Shown: positions 19,903 through 29,325, numbered from the stretch's first letter. The stretch: DNA of 64,000 nucleotides from Agapetus fuscipes (GCA_951799405.1 OX637339.1:12090001-12154000), one strand, 5' to 3'. A program made the numbers and translations. Notes: a model not told the origin generated them from the letters alone.

Positions 19903-20264
19903 TTCAAGGATTTTTTTACTCCAAATTTAAATGAAAACATAGCCTAGCTTGCACTACCTACAAAAAAAACTATGCGAACTAGAGACAACATATTGTCTAG
20001 AAATGTTGCTTGCTACTGTCTCACGCTTCCTCCGGCCCATAAATAAGGAGGCCGGGTCGGAAGCGGCCGCATTAACATGCTGCATAAATCAGGACGTGAT
20101 GAGAGCTGTGGAGGAGGCCCACACCCAGCCAGTGACAGGACTCGCACGCAAACCTGATCACCAGGAGGACGCGCTGGGAGATAGCGGCGACAGGCGCCGA
20201 CTGCCAATATTATGTATGGGGATCCAATAGGCAGCGGTGTGTGAAGGAAAAAATTGGGGGGTTT
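19903..20264. other. Unassigned, GC-rich patch
   Basis: Bases 20020-20210 are clearly GC-richer than the surroundings and open on both strands for 64-93 residues. No recognised domain. Confidence 0.3.
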
Positions 20265-20910
20265 CGAGTAAAAAAATGTCGAGTGTCGAGTAAAAGTTGT
20301 TGAATTTCGAGTGAAAGTTATTTAGTGTCGAGCAAAATTTATCGAGTGTCGAGAAGGTTATCGAGTGTTGAGTAAAAGTTGTTGAGTTTCGAGTGAAAGT
20401 TATCAAGTGTCGAGCAAAATTTATCGAGTGTCGAGTAAAAGTTGTTGAGTTTCGAGTGAAAGTTATCGAGAGTCGAGCAAAATTTATCGAGCGTCGAGAA
20501 GGTTATCGAGTGTCGAGTAAAAGTTGTTGAGTTTCGAGTGAAAGGTATCAAGTGTCGAGCAAAATTTATCGAGTGTCGAGTAAAAGTTGGCAAGTCTCGA
20601 GGAAAATTTGTCGAGTAAATTTTATCGAGTCTCAAGAAGGTTATCGAGTGTCGAGTACAAGTTGGCAAGTCTCGAGGAAAAGTTATCGAGTAAAATTTAT
20701 CGAGTCTCAAGAAGGTTATCGAGTGTCGAGTACAAGTTGGCAAGTCTCGAGGAAAAGTTATCGAGTAAAATTTATCGAGTTCAAGAAGGTTATCGAGTGG
20801 CGAGTACAAGTTATCGAGTCTCGAGTAAAATTTATCGAGCCTCGAGAAGGTTATCGATTGTCGAAGAATTTTTTTCGAGTGTTGAGTGATTTTTATCGAG
20901 CTTAGAGTAT
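20265..20910 (+). repeat. TCGAG-rich minisatellite
   Basis: Short units of the form 'GTTATCGAGTGTCGAGTAAAA' and 'GTTGTTGAGTTTCGAGTGAAA'. A higher-order unit of about 73 bp (GGTTATCGAGTGTCGAGTAC + AAGTTGGCAAGTCTCGAGG ...) is repeated at 20640-20790. Open frames on both strands reflect the repeat. TCGAG motifs also continue sparsely to about 21430. Confidence 0.85.
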
Positions 20911-21610
20911 AAGTAATGAAGACGGATCCAGGAAGATTATTTTTTATTTTATCTTGTTCACTTTTCTTCGAGTTTTTCGCTTTCTTTTATCGAGTAGGCA
21001 AATGGTTATGAAATATATTGCATGAGCATTCTTTTCTTTTGAATCTGGAGTAAACGATAAATTTAGTACTTTTTTAATCGAAACACGGCATTTTTCAATC
21101 AAATTTAAGTAACTGAGTAACGAGTTTTGAGCTGTTATATTTTTATCGAGTCTCTAGGATTTTTTTCTTAATTCTCAAATAAGTATTTTTGTTAAAGTTT
21201 CGAGTATTTTCTTAATACAGCGTGAAGCAAGTACTTACACTATTTTTTTTTAATTCAGGCTCAAAAAATCTTGTTATGGAGTGCCCAGAAGATCAAGTCG
21301 GTTTATTTTTCTTGCATCGAGTAATCGAGACATTTCGAGTGAAGATCGAGCGCTCTGCTCACCTCTACTTCCTGACTTCAGAACAAAAGGGACGAGAGGA
21401 AAGAAGTTATGTCGAATACATCGTAACAAATGTTCGAGTGTCAAAACTTGTGCAAAATTAGCTCCAGCTACCTCTGAGATAAATGTGTTGTTCGCTTTCG
21501 TGTGTGCCTACTCGTATATACGAGTATTATGTATGCAATAAGAGAAGATACTTCAGGCTCTGTTTCCTCCTCTTTATTTAAAGAGGAGGAAACTATTGTT
21601 GTATAATGTA
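20911..21610. other. Decayed TCGAG flank, otherwise unassigned
   Basis: Isolated TCGAG or CGAGT words (20968, 21148, 21195, 21338) suggest an older, wider array. Two overlapping frames near 21222-21541 are not recognisable. Confidence 0.4.
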
Positions 21611-21615
21611 CACAT

Positions 21616-21872
21616 TACTTGACTTATAGGTTGGTATGCGGCTGACCACCCATGCTGTAGAAAATGGTTCACTTTGCCAATGTCACCCCTGTTTCAGGGA
21701 AGGTCGGCAAGAGTTGCAGGGTGTATGTCCATTTGAGATTTGGTTTTTATATTGTAGGTTCACATGCAGCATGCGCAAGCGCGAACTTGTACGTGTCTGC
21801 TTGTGAGAATGGATGTTGGTTATGTGAATCCCCAATGTTACATATCTTTGCAACTTAGGTTAGATTATATTT
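21616..21872 (+). mobile_element. TTAGA element, full length
   Basis: TTACTTGACTTATAGGTTGG to CTTTGCAACTTAGGTTAGAT. Close to consensus over all landmarks. Confidence 0.9.
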
Positions 21873-21884
21873 TTTAGTGTTGAT

Positions 21885-22015
21885 CTATTAACACTGTGTG
21901 AAAGTCCATTTTTAATTATTTAAAAATTCAAATGGGTAAAACATAGTTTTAATTCACTTATTTATTTCTTTTTTGTGATGGAACATTTTCGCCTAATGAG
22001 GCATCTTCAGGAGCA
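21885..22015. mobile_element. MITE N arm and hammerhead-like motif
   Basis: TTAACACTGTGTGAAAGTCC and GTTTTAATTCACTTATTTAT match the arms of the foldback at 56975-57145; only one arm is here. At 21985-22015, read in reverse, CCTGAAGATGCCTCATTAGG + CGAAAA has a perfect GCCT/AGGC stem between a CTGAAGA and a GAAA block. Confidence 0.45.
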
Positions 22016-22213
22016 GAATGGTTACAATTTTTTTTATAAAAATATTTTTTTAGATTAGATTAGATTAAATATGTGCCCTGTCGGGTCTCCCTGACATTGG
22101 TAATCACCTCAGCAAACAAGCCACTGTTCTCCGTTATTTGGAACAGCCCCTCCACACTTTGGTAACCCGGCCGAGTGATATCACTTTTTTGTCTGTATCA
22201 TTTTGTATGGTTT

Positions 22214-22312
22214 CTTTATTAATCTCAGTATTAATTGATAATATAAACACTTGCCCGACAACAATAGATCGGTGAATTGCATTCGTCTTATCAAATTTAT
22301 TTAAAAAAACAC
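22214..22312 (+). mobile_element. S-SINE 3' fragment
   Basis: TTAATTGATAATATAAAC then GGTGAATTGCATTCGTCTT and AAATTTATTTAAAAAA. Plus strand, head missing. Confidence 0.55.
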
Positions 22313-22760
22313 TTTTTAAAAAGATGTAAACATGAATATAAATTTATTTGTGAAGCCATTATCTTCCCACGAAAGCCAACCGTATAAAAAGAAAATATGT
22401 ACACGAAACAGGTAAAGCAACCCGAAACAACTAAAAAATAACACGCATAAATTTCCTGAAAGTTGCCCATATTGAAAAACAACTTCGTAGCCAACTTCAG
22501 TTCGGTGTAAATCTTTCATATTTTTAAATACAGCTGTTTTTTTTTTTTGAAAGGGTAGTTCATAGTTAACGAGGTCCGAACATTTTTGAATTTGGGTCTT
22601 TTTTCTTGGCGAGCACACGTCAGTCTTATATGGAACTGCCGTCCTTAGCAGCCAATAATAAAATATTTGTTTACCTTTTCCCTAGCACAATTTTTTCTAT
22701 GTAAATTCACATGCGGACTTCATTGTACTTTAGTTGCTTTTCATTTTCTACAATGAGAGT
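22313..22760. other. Unassigned interval
   Basis: A 100-residue minus-strand frame spans much of it but contains no recognisable motif. No repeat recognised. Confidence 0.3.
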
Positions 22761-22762
22761 AC

Positions 22763-23122
22763 AATGACCACCCATACTGTAAAAAATGGTTCACTTTGCC
22801 AATGTCACTCCTGTTTCAGGGAATGTCGGCAAGAGTTACAGGGCTTAATAATAATAATAATGCAAGATTTTTATAGCGCCTTTTCATGACTCTTGGTCAT
22901 CCCAAAGGCGCTTGCTCATATGAACGCGCAAACAGGTGGGTCTTCAACCCCTTTCTAAAATTTACAGAGTTACAGGGCTTATGTTCATTTGAGGTTTGGA
23001 TTTTATTTGTAAGTAGGTACACAATTAGCATTTGTAAGCGCGAACTACACGTGTTTGTTTGTGGGCATACATCTGAGAGCTTTGAATGAATATATCCTTG
23101 CAACTTAGATTATAGATTATAG
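22763..23122 (+). mobile_element. TTAGA element interrupted by a LINE tail
   Basis: 5' part 22763-22847, 3' part 22966-23122 (GCAACTTAGATTATAGATTA). The diagnostic CATACATCTGAGAGCTTT before the tail is shared with 44311-44517, marking a subfamily. Confidence 0.85.
22848..22965 (-). mobile_element. LINE 3' end inserted with 16-bp target duplication
   Basis: 118 bp beginning (AAT)n and reading, in reverse, as the same LINE tail seen at 6805-6906. AGAGTTACAGGGCTTA occurs on both sides (22832-22847 and 22966-22981). This is a severely 5'-truncated LINE insertion. Confidence 0.85.
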
Positions 23123-23204
23123 AGTCTATGTAAAATCTATAACCAAAGTTACAAAGATATGTCAACATTTAAGATTCATATTTAATGCATGTACACAAAT
23201 TCCT
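23123..23204 (-). mobile_element. TTAGA element, tail fragment
   Basis: AACCAAAGTTACAAAGATAT ... TTAATGCATGTACACAA, minus strand, tail-to-tail with the previous copy. Confidence 0.7.
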
Positions 23205-23209
23205 GAAAT

Positions 23210-23345
23210 GGAAAACGAATGGGATAATCAGAGCCATAACAAAATGAGAGAATGCATGAAAAAGATTATGTCTCTGAATGAAATAAAAGAAGTATGCAAG
23301 GACCAAAAGAAATGGCGTTTGATCTGCAGTGTAAGCGGCTAGGGA
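23210..23345 (+). mobile_element. LINE-1 3' fragment
   Basis: Reads 'NEWDNQSHNKMRECMKKIMSLNEIKEVCKDQKKW' in broken frame, then AGCGGCTAGGGATTT. It aligns with the end of the 51297-51677 ORF. Confidence 0.7.
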
Positions 23346-23395
23346 TTTTAATTTAAATCTATTTAATGTAGTTAATTTTTTTGTTAGCTCTTAGT

Positions 23396-23620
23396 CAAAT
23401 AGTTTGGTATGAGGCTGACCCCCATGTTGTAAAAACATGGTTCCTTTTTGCCTTGATTTCAGGTAAACGCGGCAGGTGTTGCATGGTTTATATTCACGTG
23501 AGGTTTGGTTCATTTTGTACGTTCACATGCAGCATGTGTAAGCGCAAACTTGCATGCGTCTGCTTGTGGGCGTGCATTCAATATAAGCTTTAAACGTCGA
23601 CATATTATCTTCGCAACTTA
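23396..23620 (+). mobile_element. TTAGA element, subfamily B
   Basis: TTTGGTATGAGGCTGACCCC to CTTCGCAACTTA. MITE F begins directly after the final TTA, so the tail repeats are lost or displaced. Confidence 0.8.
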
Positions 23621-23873
23621 CGGGGCTATTCTTAGACATTTTAGTCGTCGGTTGAACCCACACTTTGACAAACTAATGGTGCCTGCGCTGAAAGTTTCAT
23701 CAGCACGGTCATTCTTACCTACCGAATTTTGTAATATTTGTATGAAGACTAATCAGCTGTTCACTTGTGGCCATCTTGGATTGACAGGTCTTCATACAAA
23801 TGCATCATTAGTTTGTCAAAGCGTGGGCTCAACCGACGATTAAAATGTCTAAAAATAGCACCGTCAGTGTATA
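23621..23873. mobile_element. MITE F, copy 1
   Basis: Left end CGGGGCTATTCTTAGACATT; right end AATGTCTAAAAATAGCACCG. A second inverted pair lies inside (TATTTGTATGAAGA / TCTTCATACAAAT). The arms cover more than 60 bp each (CACTTTGACAAACTAATGG / CATTAGTTTGTCAAAG). It is 253 bp with no coding capacity. Copy 2 is at 60736-60981. Confidence 0.85.
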
Positions 23874-24203
23874 CATCGTTTCGCTTTCTCAGATTTATTC
23901 AAATAATTATTTTAGACGTAAATAGTACCTATGAGGGAAAAAGTAAGGCAAGTTTTTTATGAGGAATTCCCTTCGCGATCTAGCGAGTGCTCCCTCCCCC
24001 CTCCCGTCGCCCCCTCCACCCCTTCCCACGGGGAATTGAAGGCAGTATTTTCTGGGCTTACTTCCAAACTACGTCGGCAGTTTATGTACACAAGACTCAA
24101 AAGTGAATGGAGCATTAAAAGTATCTCACATATCTGTGTACTATTACTTTAAAAGTAATATTTTTAGCATATTTTAATCCTTGAAGGTACTTATTTTGTC
24201 TTC
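23874..24203. other. Unassigned interval
   Basis: It contains a C-rich patch (23990-24030). No repeat or gene recognised. Confidence 0.3.
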
Positions 24204-24627
24204 TAAGGCCCGGTTTTTTGAAGTATCGTAAAGTTAACTAAAATGCAATTTTAGTTAAATCATCATAATATTTCACTCACCGAATTTCGGCAGTAAATAT
24301 TTAGTAACTTTAACTTTCGATTTTCAAGATGGCGGCGCTTCACTGACAGCAGCTGTTCTTTTTTAATGTAAGGATACATCAAAATTGTGGCAAACTGAAC
24401 ATTTTTTGTGTCGTTTTCTAGCTTAATGAAGGTTAGGGATATGATTTTTATGAATAGTAGTTTGTTTTAAAGCTTTTGAAAGGCATTTTTTTTATTTCCA
24501 AGATGTGGGGGCGTGGCTTCATACTTGGCAATGTTCGGTTTTAGTTAACTCGAGATTGAGTATTTTGAATAAAAGTTCAAGTAATAGTTAACTAAAATAT
24601 TACTACAGTTCAATATACCGGGCCTTA
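24204..24627. mobile_element. MITE G, TA-type
   Basis: It starts TAAGGCCCGGTTTTTTGAAG and ends CAATATACCGGGCCTTA. Sub-terminal AGTTAACTAAAAT / TAGTTAACTAAAATATT is also inverted. The ends fit a TA target duplication, as in Tc1/mariner-like elements. About 420 bp, no ORF. Confidence 0.75.
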
Positions 24628-24683
24628 ATTGGGCAAAATAACCGATTGATTCTGTTTGTCCTTTTCATTCTGTTTAAAGTCAC

Positions 24684-25119
24684 TAAGGCCCGGTATTTTC
24701 AACGCTAGCATAGCGACTTTCGACGACGAATGAAAAGGACGCACTTATGTCAATCGTGTGGGTAGTTTTTGTTATCAGTTTAAAATCACGTAGGGGCCGT
24801 TCATAAATTACGTCATCGATTTTGGCCGATTTTCGACCCCCCCCCCCCGTACAATCATCCTATAGTCATTATCTAATGACCCCTCCTCCCCCTCTTGCTG
24901 TAATAATGGATGAGCTTAATAATTAATAATGTTATATTACTTACATAATATTTTGTATATTTTGTAGAAATTGGTATTTACAAGAACGACGTCACTTTTG
25001 GTACTCGTACATCATTTGCCATCATCCGCAGACCAGACTCCCCCCCCCCCCCCCCCCTTATGCGAATGACGTAATATATGGACAGCCCCATAGGCTAACG
25101 TTGAAAATACTGGGCCCAA
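24684..25119. mobile_element. MITE H, TA-type, carrying MITE I
   Basis: Left end TAAGGCCCGGTATTTTCAAC + GCTAGCATAG, right end GGCTAACGTTGAAAATACTG + GGCCC. Its outer bases match MITE G. MITE I occupies most of the interior. Confidence 0.75.
24793..25089. mobile_element. MITE I, nested in MITE H
   Basis: Left end GGGGCCGTTCATAAATTACG + TCAT; right end ATGACGTAATATATGGACAG + CCCC. C-tracts lie at 24838-24848 and 25040-25058. A partial copy is at 48913-49105. Elements with this end are common in arthropod genomes as far as I know. Confidence 0.75.
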
Positions 25120-25508
25120 GTTTATTGTTGAAATTGACACTCACTATAATTCTTCATTTTAATTGCACAGATGTTTAATTAGTTTAGATTTTTTATTGAT
25201 GTTCATAAGCCTTGGATTTTCTTTGTAATACTTTTTTTTTCTTCATGAGGTTCACAAAACTAGCAGAATTCGCAAAAACAATTCAGACTTTTCGACACAA
25301 AACACTTCAATTATCACAGCTACGATTTGGCTGGGCCGATGCGTCGCCGAATGTCAGCCAATCAGCGCGTTGGATTAAGTTTTTTAGAGGATCAAACAAG
25401 GGTGGTTCAGCAATATATTGTAGTTTAAAAAATATATATATATATATATTTCGGTATTGTTTATTTTGTAAACTTAAATGTAATTTTTTATTTGTTCCTT
25501 AACTTATA
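25120..25508. other. Unassigned interval with (AT)n
   Basis: (AT)n at 25434-25450. A 96-residue plus frame (25212-25502) contains no recognisable domain. Confidence 0.3.
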
Positions 25509-25765
25509 GTTCCTTACCTTATAGGTTTGTATGCGGCTGACCAACCATGCTGGAGAAAATGGTTTACTTTGCCAATGTCACCCCTTTTTTAGGGAAGTTC
25601 GGCAAGAGTAGCAGGGTGTATGTTCATTCAAGACTTGGGTTTTTATTTTTGAAGTAAACATGCGGTATGCGTAAGCAAGAACTTATCCGAGTCTTTTTAG
25701 TGGGAATAAATTAAATATGAATCTTAAATGTTAATGTTTCTGTGCAAGTTTGGTTATAGAATACA
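25509..25765 (+). mobile_element. TTAGA element
   Basis: TTCCTTACCTTATAGGTTTG to TGCAAGTTTGGTTATAG. Tail decayed, body intact. Confidence 0.85.
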
Positions 25766-25973
25766 TCATTAGCGTAAAAAACAACTTACATTTTTTTTAA
25801 ACATAATTTATTTTACACTTATGGTAGCCCACTTATTGTCTGGCTGCTACCAATTCTGTGTCCTACGCGAAATTCGTCCTTGAAACTTGAAATAGGTGTA
25901 CTTGTTCTACCAGAAAGGTCTATAGGCCTGTCCCCAGGCATTGGTAGAAAGTTCAACATCATTTCAGTACATG

Positions 25974-26068
25974 GGTGTTGTATATGTTCCTTGACTTATA
26001 GGTTGGTATGCTGCTGACCACCCATGCTGTAAAAAATGGTTCACTTTGCCAATGTCACCCCAGTTTCG
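25974..26068 (+). mobile_element. TTAGA element, 5' fragment
   Basis: TGTTGTATATGTTCCTTGAC to ATGTCACCCCAGTTTCG. Sharply truncated on the 3' side, unlike the 5' truncation usual for retroelements. Confidence 0.8.
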
Positions 26069-26387
26069 AAAAAGAATAATAATGAAGGAGTGCTCGACTT
26101 GATGTGATTTTGCGAATCTGTTGGGTGGTTCAAGACACGAAAATTAACTGTCAGGAAAGAAGTCAAAATTTTTAAAGCTCCTAAGTATTATTTATTCTTT
26201 ACGCCATTCTTTATTCTTTCAAATTCTTCCTCGCTGCCGTTCTTTCTTATTCTTCCTTCATTCTTGTTGACACTGGCTGTTTTTTGTGCCGAAAAAACAC
26301 GTTTTTTTTATCGATTTTTTTAATTTTATTTTCATCCCTTTTAAGCAAGAAGAAATTTGTAAATTATTCGCCTTGGAAAAATTACAT
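26069..26387. other. Unassigned interval
   Basis: T-rich, with TTCTTTATTCTTTC and TTCATTCTTGTT runs. Nothing recognised. Confidence 0.3.
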
Positions 26388-26735
26388 CTATAATTTATAA
26401 TCTAAGTTGCAAAGATCTATAACATTTAAGATTCATATTACATGCATTCTCACGAGCATACACGTTTGAGTTCGCGCTTACGCATTCCGAATGTAGACTT
26501 ACTACATAAAAACCAAACCTCAAATGAACATAAGCTCTGCAACTCTTGCCGACCGAGGGAAGGTGTTGCCTCATCCGATTTTCCCTCGGTCGGCAAGAGT
26601 TGCAGAGCTTATGTTCATTTGAGATTCGGTTTTTATGTAGTAAGTATGTAGGTACACATTCACATTACACATTACTTGTGGGCGTGCATTACATACGAAT
26701 TTTAAATATAAATACATCTTTGGAACTCACTGTAC
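26388..26735. mobile_element. TTAGA inverted dimer (palindrome)
   Basis: A minus-strand 3' part (26388-26561) faces a plus-strand 3' part (26581-26735). The inner 43 bp on each side (26519-26561, 26581-26623) are perfect reverse complements, separated by a 19-nt loop. Both halves run from the core to the tail and both lack the 5' end. The outer parts have diverged, whereas the centre has not. Confidence 0.85.
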
Positions 26736-26778
26736 CTGTAACGCTGACGTCGTTCCACTAGGGGTGGTCTAAACATTT

Positions 26779-27436
26779 AATTTATTTATTTCGCTTCGCC
26801 AAATAAAGGCAATAAGAAAATGTCTGCCGTCAGATGCGGTTAAGACCCTGGTGAGTGCGTTTGTGATGTCTCGGATTGACTATTGCTCGACGCTTTATAG
26901 TGGTCAGCCGAAGAAACAGTTTAATCGCTTTCAATCTGTGTTGAATTCGGCAGCAAGACTCATATTCGGGATTCCCAAATTCGCTCACATCACCCCGCTG
27001 TTAAAAAAACTTCATTGGCTTCGTTTCCCGGAGAGGGTGGTCTTCCGTGTTTGTTTAATGGTATATAAAGCCATCAATGGCTTGGCCCCACCTTATCTGG
27101 CTGATATGATTTCACCTGTTGAAATGGGTGTTAGGAGGCAGACACTCAGATCTGCGGGTGATGGAGTAGTCAATTTGGTTCAGCCGCGCCGTCAGATTCG
27201 TACAAACTTCGGAGACCGCGCTTTCCGTGTTGCGGGGCCGGTGGAGTGGAACAGACTGCCACCCGGAGTGAAGAACTCCAAATCTGTGGGTGTATTTCGA
27301 GGAGCACTCAAGGCACACTTGTTTAGAAAGTCTTATCCATGATCGGAGAGGGCCCTTGAGGTGTGACACACACAAAAACGGCGCTCTCTTATCATGTGTA
27401 ATTTAAAATAAATCAGCCTGTTATTATTATTATTAT
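26779..27436 (+). mobile_element. LINE-2, 5'-truncated, clean insertion
   Basis: 658 bp flanked by TAAACATTT (26770-26778 and 27437-27445). It contains the end of an RT ORF, a short 3' UTR (27343-27420) and a (TTA)n tail. The target duplication and microsatellite tail are as expected for target-primed reverse transcription. Confidence 0.9.
26782..27342 (+). pseudogene. LINE-2 reverse transcriptase, C-terminal part
   Basis: The frame is open from the 5' junction: 'SLRQIKAIRKCLPSDAVKT', 'SRIDYCSTLYSG', then 'LHWLRF', 'YKAINGLAPPYL', 'FGDRAFRVAGPVEWN' and 'FRGALKAHLF', stop at 27343. These match the region just after the RT catalytic core of CR1/L2/Jockey-like LINEs. The YADD catalytic part is missing through 5' truncation, so it is non-functional. 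It has no frameshift, implying a rather young copy. The GTG at 26851 is not a real start. Confidence 0.9.
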
Positions 27437-27625
27437 TAAACATTTGCAGTCTCCTTCACTCATTCCTTTCGTGACTTATTTTTCTCAGTTCATTTGTATC
27501 CATCTCTTTTTTCATACATTTACATCTTTTACATTCACTCAATGCCACACGATTTCACTAATTTGATTAAGCCATTCCTTTCACGGTCTTTCCCTTCCCT
27601 CTTACATTTCCTCGTTAGATTATAG

Positions 27626-27962
27626 ATTATCTTGAAAATAGTTTTTCCATCATGGCGTCTTTTATTTGCGCGGAAAAATTACGATCAAAGCGGAGAAAGA
27701 AAATGGCGGTTATGTTCAGTGTTGCCTCATTTCCTTAGTGATTGATTCCCCGTATTTCCATTGTGGGGAAAATGATTTATCGGGACAGCAACACAGTTTT
27801 TCTATAAAAATGTTAAATAGGGGATCGCGCGGGGCCGAAACATATTTAATAAATTTGATATATTCCCCGTGGAGGGCGGGCTGCCTCACAAAGGAAGTGA
27901 AACATATCGTCCGTGCGTAGTTGTACTAATAGTGAGGCAGGGTGTCCGCAGTAGAAATATAA
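27626..27962. other. Unassigned interval
   Basis: A GATTATAGATTATC at 27617-27630 may be a TTAGA tail scrap. GGCGGGCTGCCTCAC (27876) and GTGAGGCAGGGTGTCCGC (27932) form an imperfect inversion. No gene. Confidence 0.35.
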
Positions 27963-28160
27963 TGCGGTCCCTAGTCTCGTGATTAAAACTACGGACTCGT
28001 AACCAGAAGGCCATGGGTACGATTCCCGGCGGAGCAGAAAAAGATCATTTGATTATTCGGTTGAAAAATAATTTAACATAAGCAAAGAACGCTCACAAAA
28101 TATCAGTCTTGCTTGAGAATTGGCGCTTTCTATATCGACGACCAAGCTTGCTCAGTAAAA
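27963..28160 (+). mobile_element. T-SINE, divergent
   Basis: Head ...CTACGGACTCGTAACCAGAA + GGCC, B box GGTACGATTCCCGGCGGAG. The tail half matches at TCTTGCTTGAGAATTGGCGC; the body between differs from other copies. Confidence 0.75.
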
Positions 28161-28169
28161 AAATCGTAT

Positions 28170-28477
28170 CATAAACGCAACGCAACTGCGCGACATATAC
28201 AGAGTAACTTATTGCCAAGAGACTGCATCCAGAGAGTGTAACCTTTTATTTTCACAGGCAAGGTTACGCCAACCACTTCACCTGAATTGTTGAAGATTGA
28301 TACTCATTTTTTGTTCAGGCTCACTTAACTTTGTCTGCATTTTATTTTGTTTTGTAATAAATAAACCACCTAACGGGAAATCCGTTCTGACACTCTTGGT
28401 GGGGATCGCACCCTAGCCCTCAGGTGTTGAATGCAAGCATTCTATCAATTGAGCTATTCAGCTATCGACCAGACTGA
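28170..28477 (-). mobile_element. A-SINE, divergent full length
   Basis: Minus strand. 3' end ACGCAACGCAACTGCGCGAC, body GGTTACGCCAACCACTTC, head TTGAATGCAAGCATTCTATC + AATTGAGCTATTC. Confidence 0.75.
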
Positions 28478-29013
28478 TTATTATCCTCTTGTTACGGCAG
28501 TTCCTTGTTGTGCTAACCATCTCTGTTGGTTGCTATCCGCTTGAGCTGCGAATAAGAGAAGACATCCATGAGCCTTCAAATCCTGGGAGAGTTCTTGGGC
28601 GACCTCTTGTTCGTTTCACTTAGATTTTCCTTTAAAGAATGGTGCTATGTCTAATCGAGTGTCCTATTAATTTGATTTACCTCTTCAAAGTGTGACTTGT
28701 AAGCTCTCTTCATTATTCTACTTCCTGCTACACCTTTTCGTTGCATTTCCTTTTAATCCATGAAGTCATTTTTATTTATTTATCTATTGGCCAATTTTTC
28801 CTTTAGCGCGGTACTGTGAAAAATCGCCTCAAGGGCGCTTTACATCATTAGCTGTTTTTCATGATGACCTTTGCTCCATACAACCTAGAACGGACTTCTC
28901 AAATATATTTCTGACGCACTTCTATATTTTTGTAATATTTTTTGTAAAGACACCGCAGCGTTTTGTTTTAAAAGTACCGCGCGGTATTTTGGGGCAGAGG
29001 GCCATAAAAGTGC

Positions 29014-29017
<4 letters not shown>
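28478..29017. other. Unassigned interval
   Basis: No recognisable repeat or gene in about 540 bp. Confidence 0.3.
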
Positions 29018-29071
<54 letters not shown>

Positions 29072-29325
29072 TAGATTTGTGAAGAGGAATGCAATTCACC
29101 AACCTATTCTACCTGGCCAGAAACAGGTATTAATATCATCATTTAATAATTCATTATTGTTAATTATTAATGAATTATTAAATAATAATTACCCAATTAC
29201 ATCTGTTGAACCAGGGTCAAAGTTAAAGTCAAGTGACCCAAGCGGGGATCGAACCAACGTTGTTCCATTCGAAACACGCTAGAAAGATCAGCCCTCTTGG
29301 CCCACGCGGCTATAACCCCGACTTT
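29018..29325 (-). mobile_element. S-SINE with a long A tail
   Basis: On the plus strand a run of about 47 T (29019-29065) precedes AGATTTGTGAAGAGGAATGC. It is thus the poly(A) tail of a minus-strand S-SINE. Head: GCCCACGCGGCTATAACCC region (29297-29318). The long uninterrupted A tail suggests a recent insertion, or slippage. Confidence 0.8.

Larger units (their letters stand above)
26740..27625 (-). mobile_element. LINE-1 3' remnant split by LINE-2
   Basis: Left piece GTTCCACTAGGGGTGGTC (26752-26769) is the LINE-1 3' end in reverse. Right piece 27446-27625 (TTCATACATTTACATC, CGGTCTTTCCCTTCC) is the preceding coding part. LINE-2 separates them exactly at a duplicated TAAACATTT. Confidence 0.75.

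Noticed and set aside
20339..20905. Frames of 100-156 residues on both strands
   Set aside because: Translation of the TCGAG minisatellite, open on both strands.
26851..27342. A complete small gene starting at GTG 26851
   Set aside because: The frame is open further upstream to the insertion junction and matches LINE RT C-terminal motifs, so it is a 5'-truncated retrotransposon.
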